Part shown: positions 42,501 through 54,500 of the stretch, one piece after another
Numbering within the stretch: the stretch's first letter is position 1
How the letters are laid out: the number at the start of each line of letters is the position of its first letter
Assembly: GCA_035582835.1 (NCBI GenBank)
Contig: JAYKAV010002810.1
Coordinates: 605,628-669,627 of the forward strand
Source of the DNA: Phoebastria nigripes
Taxonomy: Eukaryota; Chordata; Aves; Procellariiformes; Diomedeidae
Direction of reading: 5' to 3'
Length of the DNA stretch: 64,000 nucleotides
Made by a program: the position numbers and the translations under genes
Notes under the pieces: generated by a model
Database searches by the model: none
What the model was told of the DNA's origin: nothing
What the model saw: the letters and a program-made list of their open reading frames with translations, nothing else

Positions 42501-45500
42501 AAGCTAACTGCCAGCTGCCAATTCACTGAACAGAGACAAACAATTAAGATAACTGGGCTGCACACAGCAGATTTTGCATGCAAACTACTACCGCAAGAGC
42601 TGCAGACAGCCAGAGGCTAGGAGGGAGGAGGCCATGCTCTGAAGCAGTCCCTCCGGCCGCTCAAAGCAGAACAGAGAAGCTCGATACAGGGATCTAGCAG
42701 GGGCAGGGGTTTTGCCTGAAGAGCCAGCAGGACATGATGCAGCAGCCTTGAAAAGGGAAACAGCTTAATAAGGAAGATGAAGATCCTTGAAGGAAAGGAA
42801 ATGCACCATTTTTAAAGTCTCTGCTATTTCAGTACTGCAGGGGACACGTGCTGACTCTAAATAACAACACCCTACCTGTGCAGCAAGTCAGCCCTCACCT
42901 CTGCAAAATGTATGGTGATTTATGTCATACATTGAGCTGGATCTAGATAGCTGCAGTGTTGTGGATATGTAGTGTTGTGCCACAGGTCCTCTTCTGCTCC
43001 GTGATCCTACATGCAAACCTAAACTGTAGCACAGTATCATAGAACCATTAAGGTTGGAAAAGACCTCTAAGATCATCAAGTCCAACCATCAACCCAACAC
43101 TACCATGCCCACTAAACCATGTCCCTAAGCACCTCATCTACACATCTTTTAAATACCTCCAGGGATGGTGACTCCACCACTTCCCTGGGCAGCCTGTTCC
43201 AATGCTTAACCACTCTTTCAGTAAAGAAATTTTTCCTAATGTCCAATCTAAACCTCCCCTGGCACAACTTGAGGCCATTTCCTCTCGTCCTATTGCTAGT
43301 TGCTTGGCAGAAGAGACCAACACCCACCTTGCTGCAACCTCCTTTCAGGTAGTTGTAAAGAGCGATAAGGTCTCCCCTCAGCCTCCTCTTCTCCAGGCTA
43401 AACAACCCCAGTTCCCTCAGCTGCTCCTCATAAGACTTGCTCTCCAGACCCTTCACCAGCTTCGTTGCCCTCCTCTGGACACGCTCCAGCACCTCAATGT
43501 CCTTCTTGTAGTGAGGGGCCCAAAACGGAACACAGTAGTCGAGGTGGGGCCTCACCAGTGCCGAGTACAGGGGGACAATCACTTCCCTACTCCTGCTGGC
43601 CACACTATTTCTGATACAGGCCAGGATGCCGTTGGCCTTCTTGGCCACCTGGGCACACTGCCGGCTCATGTTCAGCCGGCTGTCAACCAGCACCCCCAGG
43701 TCCTTCTCTGCCGGGCAGCTTTCCAGCCACTCTTCCCCAAGCCTGTAGCGTTGCATGGGGTTGCTGTGGCCCAAGTGCAGGACCCGGCACTTGGCCTTGT
43801 TGAACCTCATGCAGTTGGCCTCAGCCCATCGATCCAGCCTGTCCAGGTCCCTCTGCAGAGCCTTCCTGCCCTCAAGCAGATCGACACTCCCGCCCAACTT
43901 GGTGTCGTCTGCAAACTTACTGAGGGAGCACTCAATCCCCTCGTCCAGATCGTTAATAAAGATATTGAACAAGACCGGCCCCAAAATGGAGCCCTGGGGA
44001 ACATCGCTCATGACCGGCCGCCAACTGGATTTCGCTCTGCTCACCACAACTCTCTGGGCCNGGCCGTCCAGCCAGTTTTTTACCCAGCAAAGAGTACACC
44101 TGTTAGGCTATCTGGAGCAGGCAGCACGTGCTGTGTTTGGGCAGGTACCTAATAGCGGGGCCCCATGGCCACCAAAGCACGTGTTTGGGCAGGCCTCCTG
44201 TACTAATCCTGACCAGGAGACCATCATACATCAAGGAGCCGGTGATCCACCTAACAGTTAACCTGAGTAGGCCCAGGCCTGTGCTGCCCATCCAGCGTGG
44301 CTTCAGGCTGTGCTGCACAACCCCTTGGCCGCAGGACAAACCCAGCCAGCTTGTCGTAACCGAGGAGCCTGCAGGCAGCTCCCACTCTGCACCAGTGATT
44401 ACACTGCCTGCCCTCACAGTTATCTAGAAGTGCAGCAAGAAGTTCTCATGTGAACCTCCATTCTGTTTGACAGTAGAAAGGATTACTAGGGTTGATTTCT
44501 TGCAAGAAAACCATATAATAGCTTGAATGACCAAAAAGGGGGAAACCTCTCCACAGACAGGATCTGTGCAGCACCATGGGAAAACTCATCTGGGCTCCAT
44601 CTGATGCTGCACGAATGCAGGGTACCCAGCACCTGAAGGGACATATGATTCACTCACTATCTGTATTCTTCTTTTTATTTTATCTTATTAAATCAGCTAT
44701 TTTAATAAGGTATTTGTTATCGGACCTTTCTTACTGAGATCCAGAAAGAGCCCTGCACCGTCTCTCTTACCTCATGCCCCAGTGCAGAAAATCCTCTACC
44801 CATCCCACCACCTGCCCTGTACACCCTCGCTCACCCTCATTGCGAGAAGCCTCACAACTTCTGAGAAAAGGCCAGAGGGATTTACACAAGGAAATAGAGA
44901 AATACACATAAAACTTGGGATATTTTATCTTATACGTTAGCCTCTTAGCTCCTTCTAAAGACTTTACCTACTTCCTACTTGACAGTAAATCCAATTATGC
45001 CTGGTCCTCCTGCACAGAAGTCGCTGCCAGTAAGCTTTTCATGTAAAAACTAAAAGCTCCTGAGTGCGCTGCTGAAACCCGAGACCAGCAGGCTGCCTGC
45101 TTTCTAAGAGGATTGCATCCTCCCTGAGCAGTGTTTAACAGAGTGCTTCAGACACAGCTCATTCAGTGAAAGAGAAGCTGACATTTTTGCCAAAGAATGT
45201 GCATTGTAGAGGACAGGCATTGATTTCTCCCTAAAGAGATACTACATCTACTATTCAATCAGTTGTTTGGTGTTTTTTGGTTGGTTTTTTTTTGGGGGGG
45301 GGGGGGGTGGTTTGGGGTTGTTTTTTTTTTTTTTTTTGGGGTTTGTTTTGTTTTGGTTTTTTGTTTGGGTTTTTTTTGTTTTTTAATAATATGAAGCCAT
45401 TATTGCCATTTGAGCACTTTTGTCTCTACAGCACTGCATTTCTATTTTTTGTTCACATGTATATACACAGGTTCTGAATGCCAAGGGCGGAGGGGCGAAG

Positions 45501-48500
45501 TCTGCCAGTCTGTCTCCCCGACACCAGCAGGCTAAAGGTGCCCATACTGGCCTGCTCGTACCAGCTGCCCCAGAAGCAGGGTGATGCCCAGATTCCCACC
45601 TGGTAACACAGTGGGGACAAAGTGAAGAAAGGAAAAACCTGGCTGCCTTTCCAGGGTTCACTAGAAGTTGACAGAAGCTGCTGTCCCTCATTCTTGACCA
45701 CAGAATAAAGGGGCTGAAATGTCTTCCCTGACAAATCAGTGCCTCTGCTAAATCAAGGTTCCTCTGGAGACACAAAGTATTCAGGCAAATGGACAGGGAG
45801 AGTAATCACTGCTAGAAATACCCTTCCCTACTGCAATAGCTTCACCCTTTCCTCCTGATTCAATCCTTAATGTTTGCTCTTGCAATGCATTATCACATGT
45901 ATCACAAATATCTTGCATACTACCATTTATTTAAATAAATGCCATTTATTTAAACAAAACAGGAATAGGATGCTTCAAAGGATGTACTATGTTTACTGAC
46001 ATGTTAAGGAACCCTGCCCTACTTAACAGTGGAGAAATCACTTGTTTGACGTTGCTCCAAATGTCGATTTTGTGGAAATATCTATTATTTAAGTTTTGAA
46101 AGGCCATCAGACAGAGGGAACAGTGTAGTGCTGTATCTCCAGTCATCACAGAAAGGAAGAAAAGAGAGGTATTTGTGCATATGGCATTTCTTTGAAGTTG
46201 CTGTACATCTTCAAAGACAGTCTACATTATGAAAGAGCTATTTTCTTTTCTACCACCATGACAAATACATGATGCATAATTATGTTGAAAGACTCAGTCT
46301 ACATGATTGATACTTCCTTGCATCAAATCCATGCAAATGTTTAAGGGAGTTATAGCTCAATTCATACTGGAGGGTAGAGGAAAGGGAAGGAGTTACATTT
46401 TCATAGTGAGGGAGAGGCACAGTTTTATTTAATAGCTGTACACTAAACATTAAAAATGTAGAGACTTTCTATATAACTATGCAAGTTGTAACTTGATTAT
46501 ATACACAAAAATAAGTATTTGGGATGATTAAAATGTAGTATTCAAACAATTAAGTTACTTTAAAAATGCAGCATCAAGATGGCATAGGATTTTTCACATA
46601 TGAGAAGATACAAATTTGACTTCAAATAAGATACTTAAGCTGTTTCCTGCTAAAAAACCCCCTACTGATATAAACTTCAAGAAATTCAACAAAAAAGCAC
46701 AGCTAGTGGAAAGCAAGCACTGATTATAATTCAGCTGCTCATCTCTTGTTTTTTTTGTATATGGTGGTTCTTAAACTACTGCTCCTGCCATCTTACTGTG
46801 AGGCACCAGAACCTGAACAGCTGGAAGCACAGTCTTCCCTGAAAGCACTGTATACACAAGGCATACACAAAAGGACTCCTGTGCTTTTGTGTAATTTAAT
46901 ATCTTAAATCTCTTGTACCTGTTAGGATAATCAAATTGCATTAACTGGTTAAGAGGATTTTAGTGCAACACTGATGTCCCATCTACTCACTTCACTACAC
47001 TGTCCTCCTGATACTCCTTGTAGGATTACTTTCACAGCCCAGAGATGCCAGCTTTGGGAATGCTTTTGCAACAGTAGCATCTGGCCCCTTGGCACACTCC
47101 TCTTTGAACTGTGCCAGCTTGGCAGTTGCCTTAAGGTACATCAAATAGTCAGAATGCTAATAAGATAGTTCACTATCCTGGACATCAGTTCTCCTCTGCC
47201 AGCAACCTTCAGATTCATCCTCACTCTTCCTTCAAAGCATCTGGCATCTTGATACCTGCTTTTCTTACACATAAAGGTCAAAGCATTGCGCCTATGTCTC
47301 AGAATCCTGATAAGAAAAGCCTCTGATCTTGCTAAGCAAATAAGTTTTGAAAACATGTCTTTCATAGCTGGGAAAAAAAGGTAGGGAGTGGAAGGAAGGA
47401 AACTCATTTCAGACAGTAAATCCCTTCAGGTATCCAACTGGAACTGCAGATAAGCATTCTAAACAAGTATTCAATATTAGCAAGGGACACTGTTCTGCTC
47501 TACTGCATTCATTCTCCGGGGAGCAGGTTGTGCACCTTGCCTTGCAGAATCAGCAGACACTTGCAGCTGAGCTCTTTCTGAAATGTTTTCTCAACAGTTT
47601 CACAAGTAGCCTCAAGATACACTTTTACACAGATTTGTCCCTTGATGAAGGCACTTTGACAAAATGGCATTACTGGCGGCCAGACACATCCTTATTAATA
47701 GATACAGTTATCCAAATTCTAACCTGCCTCAAACCTGGTCAAGTGGACACTATTGAAGTTTCTATCACACAACACAATGATCAGCTCCTTCCTCCTCCTC
47801 ATCATTATACACCTGACAGATGGATTTCAGAGACAGATGCAATTTAAATCCAAATAGGAAAGGGGACATGTCTAATGGCCTCCTTCATTCCCTATCCATT
47901 GTGCCAGCCACGCTTCTATTAGGGATGAGATTCCCCGTGGAAATCAGAAGCCTTATATCAATTCAAGATACTTTCTCTGTTGCCAACATTGTGTAAATAA
48001 GGAGTAAAAATAGGCTTGCTATATATATATATATATATATGAACTAGCTTAATGCTTTTGGTGCAATATATTCAACATACAACTCAAACACTAGTTTTTA
48101 AGTTATTGCATCTGAAGGTCATGAACAGTTTTCTAGTCACTCAGTAATAAAACACTTGAAATTCAAGCTCAGAAACAGGATTTCCCCCTCAGAATACTAA
48201 AACAAACTTTTTAATGCTATTTCTGGCTGAAAAATTAAGTTGACGTTTTTGTTAAGTTGTAGTTTCTACACAACACATTATTTGTGAACATATTCTCCCC
48301 CCAGATAAATACATCTTCAATAGTAATTGTATCAACTTCTCTGAAACCAGAATGTCTCAATCTGAAATTTTAGTTTCAGATTTTTTCTGGAACTCATATC
48401 TACACTTCTGTTATACTGACTTTATTCAATTACATCATTTAATTTAAATAATTTTAAGAAAAGCAGTTCTTAGAGATATCTTTGTTCATTTTCAGGTTAT

Positions 48501-51500
48501 CAAGATGCTGAAATATACATAAAATCTGTAATATTCCAAAACAAAATATTTACATTTTCAATTTCTACATAACTTGATGATCCCAAAGCACTTCAGACAT
48601 GAATTACGCTTCACTAACCTCCAATAAACTAGGAAGGAATAAAGCATTATGCTGGAGCACACACTTTCTGAGCTTCAAGTTACAGATTTCAGGCACCAGA
48701 AGGATTAAAAGATTTGTACAACACCTGAAATCAATGAACAGTTGTGGAAGAAGCTATTCGTGTCCAAATGAAAGGACAGTAGCACCTACCGGAAACACAG
48801 CACAGAACTGTGCTCAGCTGCAGCAGTGGACAAGGCCAACCATAGATTAACACAAATTAGTGGGCAAACCTGCCATTAAACCTGGGCTGACAAGTCCAAA
48901 TAGCGAATAGCTGTGCAGAAATGCAATCTCCATACCATTACCAATTAGTCTGAAACGTAGCACAGTATACCAAGAGATCTCTTGCTCCAGACACAGGAGT
49001 AAGCTATCCCCAACTTTGTCTTTTTAACTTCTCCTGAAAAGGGTAGAGTAACTGTACCCTTCTATACCCTTTTATCTACCACCAAAAAAACCAGCGTCAC
49101 AGTAAAGCCAGCAAAAGGGGATACATGCCTTTCCCTCAGTATCCCACTGAGTCAAGCAAAATTTGTTTGAAGAACTGATGAGGGTTGCTTTACACCAATG
49201 CATCAGATCATGACCTGCAGCTGAAGCACAGGCTCATGTTCACTGCTCACACACAGTCAGTCACTGCCATGTGAAGGAGGGGATAGATCTGTCGACAGGT
49301 CATGTCTAAAACTACCTCAGGTTTTCCTTCAGTTCCTGCAAGCTGGAGCACTAGGAAGTTACTCATCTAGTTAAAAATAAGTTGGTGTTCAACCACTTCA
49401 TCCCAACTATCAGTAACTGGTTGGACAAGGCCCCTTGGTAGCTTCCCAGGCATGGACCAAGTTTTGAAATTCAAGGAGAGTTGTGAAGGCTAATTAGAAT
49501 CTGTCCAAACTCCCCCCTCCCCAGCACACTGTGGATAAGTATTTGCATTAACGTGTGACCATCTGTGGTATGAGTCTTTTTCTGTTTCCTAGAGTGAAGA
49601 TAAACATCATCATCTTGAGGAACCAAAGAAAGTCTTTACCCATACAACATGCAAGCACAGGCACCTTTTGTAAGGTAATTCACGCATCCAAGGAATTATT
49701 TTGGTGTCATACAAAAACCTTTCCTGGAAAGACCATTAACCCAAATTCTGATTCAGAAAAGTTTTAAGAATACCTAAAGAAAGTAAAATAAATTTATTTT
49801 TGCAATGGATCATACTAAAGTAACAACATGTTCATACCAAGTTTTAGTCATATTTTCAAAGTTATAAATGTCTCAGGCATTTCCACTTAAAACAATCCAA
49901 CATAACATAAAAAAGAAAGACACCAGTCCATAAGGCAATCAATAACACTTAGTTGCTTTAAAAATAAATTTAGCATTAAGAAAAACACATCCTATTTTAC
50001 AGAATCAGTCTTATTTCTTGGGGAAAGGTAAAATTTAAGCAAGAGCTGTGAAATCAAAATAATAGTCTTCCCCACAGAATCAAAGATGACTGACCATCCT
50101 TTCCATATGGCGTTTTTGTTCCATACAGATCAGTAAATTCTTTGATAAGCACCTGTCATTCTTAATCAGAATTTGATCTAAAACATTCATTATGTGCCCA
50201 AGATTGACTTGACTTGTGTCTCAGAGACTGTCTTGAACCTTTCCCTTTGAAGAAGTTAGTGGTATAAAATAACACAGTAAATCTCCGTTCAGAAAGACAG
50301 CAATCTTTTTTAGCGATTAAACATACTTCACAGGAAGGGATTCAAGTATTTTTTACTGCTGCTATGATATAAAGATCTTAATTAACATCTGTTTTATTTC
50401 CCAAAGGAAAACAGCTGCTCTCGGTGACAAAGCGTTTTTGGAGCACTCCACAAACTGAAAGCAGAACTGAACAGTATCATGTGCACCCATAGCAAAGCTT
50501 TCAGAAACCTTTAGTGGGGAAAGAAAAAGGAAAAAGCAGCTTTAATTGGATAAGACTGAAGAGTGAGTGGGTCAGTAACTTGTCCATACACTAGAACGCA
50601 GAGCTCGCAGATAAACAAATCACTACAGAGACTCCTTCACAGCCCTGGAAACAATAACACTATGCAGCACAAATTCTAAAGATTTTGAGCTTCTTTTCTG
50701 GATACAAGGCGTTTTGTTTGTTTTTCATTAGAATTTAAATCACAGAAGAAACAATTCTTAGTTCAACTTTTATATACATATAAACAAGAACAGATTGTAT
50801 TTCCTGACCCTACAGGGACTTACATCTCCCAAGGAATGCTAAAAGAACATAGCAAAAAAAAAAAAAAAGTCAGTGCAAATTACCGTGCGGTCCATATATA
50901 GCTATATTGTCAAAAAGCTTAGGCAAATAACCCTTAATGAAAAACTAAATGTAAAGAATAGATTTTTTTTTAAAAAATCTACTTCTAACCAGAATTTTTA
51001 AATAGAAGTTAATTGCATAGAGTTTTAGTGCAAAGTTTCACAGTCAGATAAACACTATCATTTAAAAAAAGACTGAAGAGACTGAATTTCTGTTTTTGCA
51101 TCTCACTGAAATACCGAAGTGACAAGACAAACAATCAGGTAAAACATACATAGTTTTTACAGACACTTACTTGAATGGTGTGAACAGAATTGACAGTGTA
51201 GTTTCCTTTTTCTGTCTCATCTTAACCTGCATAAAAAAGCATTACACCATTATATGCAAGTTGCAACAAGACTAAAAATTGTATCAGGAATTAAACAAAA
51301 AAATCACAGAAGAGTTCTAAGACTTTGGAAAAGGAAGGAAATCACACTGTCAATATATTATCTAGGAAACTGGGTGTTATACTCNCGTATGTGTAACTCC
51401 TCTGAGTTCCTGGAAACCCAGACCTGCTCTAAAGTAGGTAAAATAAACTACTCCCCAGCCACTGATTTTCACAGAAGGACTTCTACAGTTTGTAGGATAA

Positions 51501-54500
51501 AGGGAAGATATGGCTAGAAGTGCTACCAGACTTCAGTGACAACCTCTTTCAATAAAACCGGTATTATTTATGCCAGATGGGAACTAGTACACTGCGGCAA
51601 CACTGCTGAAGCAATGCTGTTAGATCGATTAACCTGCACATGGATAAAAATAGAAGGTTTTGATGCCATCAGAGCCACTTTGCCCAAGGCCCTTCAAAAC
51701 ATCTTTAAGGCCTCCTGCAGCAGCCTGACTTGAGTCTGACTGCTGGTGTAAAGTGCAGACAGGAACTTGTAAGTGCACTGCTCCCAAAACCTGACAGCTT
51801 GAAGTAGCAACCTGCATGTCTCATCCTATCCATCCAAGGCAACATCCTCTCCAGGGAGTACAAACTGTGTTCAGGTCAGTCCAGCACAGGAAAAGTAAAA
51901 ACCCACTTGGCATGTCTAAGCCAGTGCGCTACTTCTGCTTCAGCAGAGAAACGCAAAGGAAATAAACACACGATCATTCCAAAACAATGCTAGAAACAAG
52001 CCAGCCAACAAGAAAATAGATAATTTAGCACTACAAAATGACAGAATAAAAATAAACTTAAAGAAAAGGAGGACCAGAACTTTTTCTTTTTTTAAATAAT
52101 CACTAAGACACCAATTTAACTGAAAAAGACCCGAGTCACATCCTTAATTCTTAGAGCAGAGATCTTCCAACTGTGGAGGTTGTATCAGCATGCTTCAACT
52201 TCACGTCCAGCCCACCAGTCACTTCCCCTGCTACACGCCAGCTTTCCACCACAGATTTGGAAGTGACTCTGCTGCTGACGCTGCCAACCTGGTATCCACA
52301 CACTTGGGAACCTAGCATTCAAGGGACAGAAGGTGCTGAAGGTGCTAACACCTTGCAGGTGATCTCATGCTAGTTCACTGTCCCACTATTGTCACATGGA
52401 TTTCCTGACAGGGCAACAGTTCTTCCGTGGCTCAGCTTCCTGTCTGTGGAGAGGATGGTTTTCCCTCAGAGCATTTCTATGTCTTGCTAAAACTGTGTTT
52501 TTTGGATTTTTGACTGTCTAGTGAAACAGAACCTTTTTTTGTTTGGACCACATATGTGTTCTCATAATATGATAATATCCAGTATTAGATGAATCAAGAC
52601 AGAGAAGCCAGAGATGAACACTTGCAAAGCAAAAAAACAGATACAACAGCATTAGCTAAAAGTTAATTAGGCCACTAATTTAATTTCTTTAATGGACTGG
52701 TGCCTGCTACCTTTTTGATCTGTTTGTGTACTGATCCTGACTTAGAGCCTTGTCTCCCAGGCCCTGTTGCAAAGCCATTATTTCCCTTTTCAGGTATCAG
52801 CACTCAGATTCTACCTACATACTGCAAGCAGGTTTACATTAACATCAATAAACATCCGCATTTATGTTAAGAATCAAGAAAAAAGTTACTCATTCTCCTT
52901 ACAAGAAAGGTGTTTATTAAAGTCTTTCAAACTCCTTCAGATATGGCTCACAACCAGTCAATCAACATCACCCAGTACACGCATTCAATTTTAGTCCTTT
53001 GAATTACTGCATGCTATATACAGTGTATGTCCTAGTATAATTATTTTACACACAGCAACAACTATTACTCAAAGAAATATTTTTCTTTACCATGTTTGGT
53101 TACCTTAAATTGCTCGAGAATCTGAACAGCATTGGTAAACATGCTCTCTGCTTTGAAATGAGCGCTATTGTTCAGATATTCAAGAGGCAGAGTTCCCTGG
53201 GGAAGAAAAACACATATATACATAAAAAAATTTAAATGAAGAAACAGGAATTTCTCTAACTGAATGGCAGGCCAAATGAGCAGCAAGAATACTTCAAATT
53301 ACTGCTGAAATAACTACTGCAACTCCTTTAAAAATACTATTCTCACATAATTTCTCAACATTACAGGGAGTGTTCATAATATCCCAGCTCCTACAGAAAC
53401 GCAAAAAAGGTAAATAACGGAAGTCGTTATTGAAGTATATACTATATAATAATAGAACCTCAACTTTTAATCAGAAGCCATTTTTGAAATACCTAAAAGT
53501 CTTTCATCCAAAGACGTGCCTGGGCCTGACTCACCCAGTACTCATGATGGGAAAGTGAGCAGCTCCTATGCCACCCTGTGTTGGGCAGCTTTCCTTGCAT
53601 GACCAGCAGTGAGTGCAGGATAGCAGGGCAGAATTTGGGGCAGAGTCTCCAGGAGAAATATTTCAAAAAATGTGCTGTAAATAGGTGGTTTAAAAATGAA
53701 ACAAGCAGCATGAAAGCACACTAATGTAATGCTAACTGTCAATTAGATATTTATGAGACAACCTTTGGACTATGTAATAATATACAAAGGAAACTGAAAG
53801 AAAAAGCCATCTCACAGTGAGGCACTCACTATTCACTAAATTAGAGGCACCAGATACCATCTGAAGTAAGTACACCAGTTTAAACAAGAAATAATTAAAC
53901 ATTAAATTACAGGAACCAGCTTGTTTACAGGCTCAGCTTTCATGATCAAAATCAAGTGTTATTCAAACCACATTGTTTCACATTGTTTTTTGGGGATGGT
54001 AAAAATGCAAAGTAACAAAAAACTTTTATGTAGCTCAAGAGTATAAAGATTATAAAAGGATCAGCTGCCTTTCCAATTGAAAGCACTATACAATATATAA
54101 AAGATTGAGTTTATGCTCCAAACTGAAGACACATACACATAAAGCTAAAACTACAAGCAGTCCCCACACCCTATAGCACTTTTTCAAATTTATAATCTTC
54201 CCACACACATGCCTCAAGTCTTGTCCCTAACACCTCTTTGTGAGCAGATTTCTATAATATGGAAAAACGTTTGTACTTCTTACCACAGAATTCAGGGGGA
54301 AAGGCACACCGATCAGGGAAGCCATCAGTGGTGCTATATCAGCCTGTGCAAACAGAAGCATCCCTATTTTAAGATAGTTCCAGCTTGTAGAGCTAATAAA
54401 TTCAGTTTAATTTTAATGTATCTGCATTTGCAAAAGTAAATGGTATAATACTGTGAAGTTATGACACACAAAACTCCTTTATATTTTTTTTTTTTTTTTT

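Larger units (their letters stand above)
35439..51170 (-). other. PIGN intron w5-w6, 15.7 kb
   Basis: The largest intron in the window. It holds CR1 copy 4, an unexplained GC-rich block, a G/T tract, an (AT)10 repeat, an A15 run near 50854-50868 and Ns at 38316, 41949 and 44061. No exon of PIGN or of another gene was recognised in it; 35439-43020 and 45390-51170 look like ordinary unique sequence. Confidence 0.7.

Noticed and set aside
43202..44152. A 316-codon plus-strand open frame opposite the CR1 RT region
   Set aside because: It is the antisense shadow of the GC-rich, well-preserved CR1 frame on the minus strand and has no independent protein features.
45383..45775. A 130-codon minus-strand open frame
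   Set aside because: It lies in an intron beside low-complexity sequence, with no PIGN homology and no plausible splice sites joining the PIGN frame.
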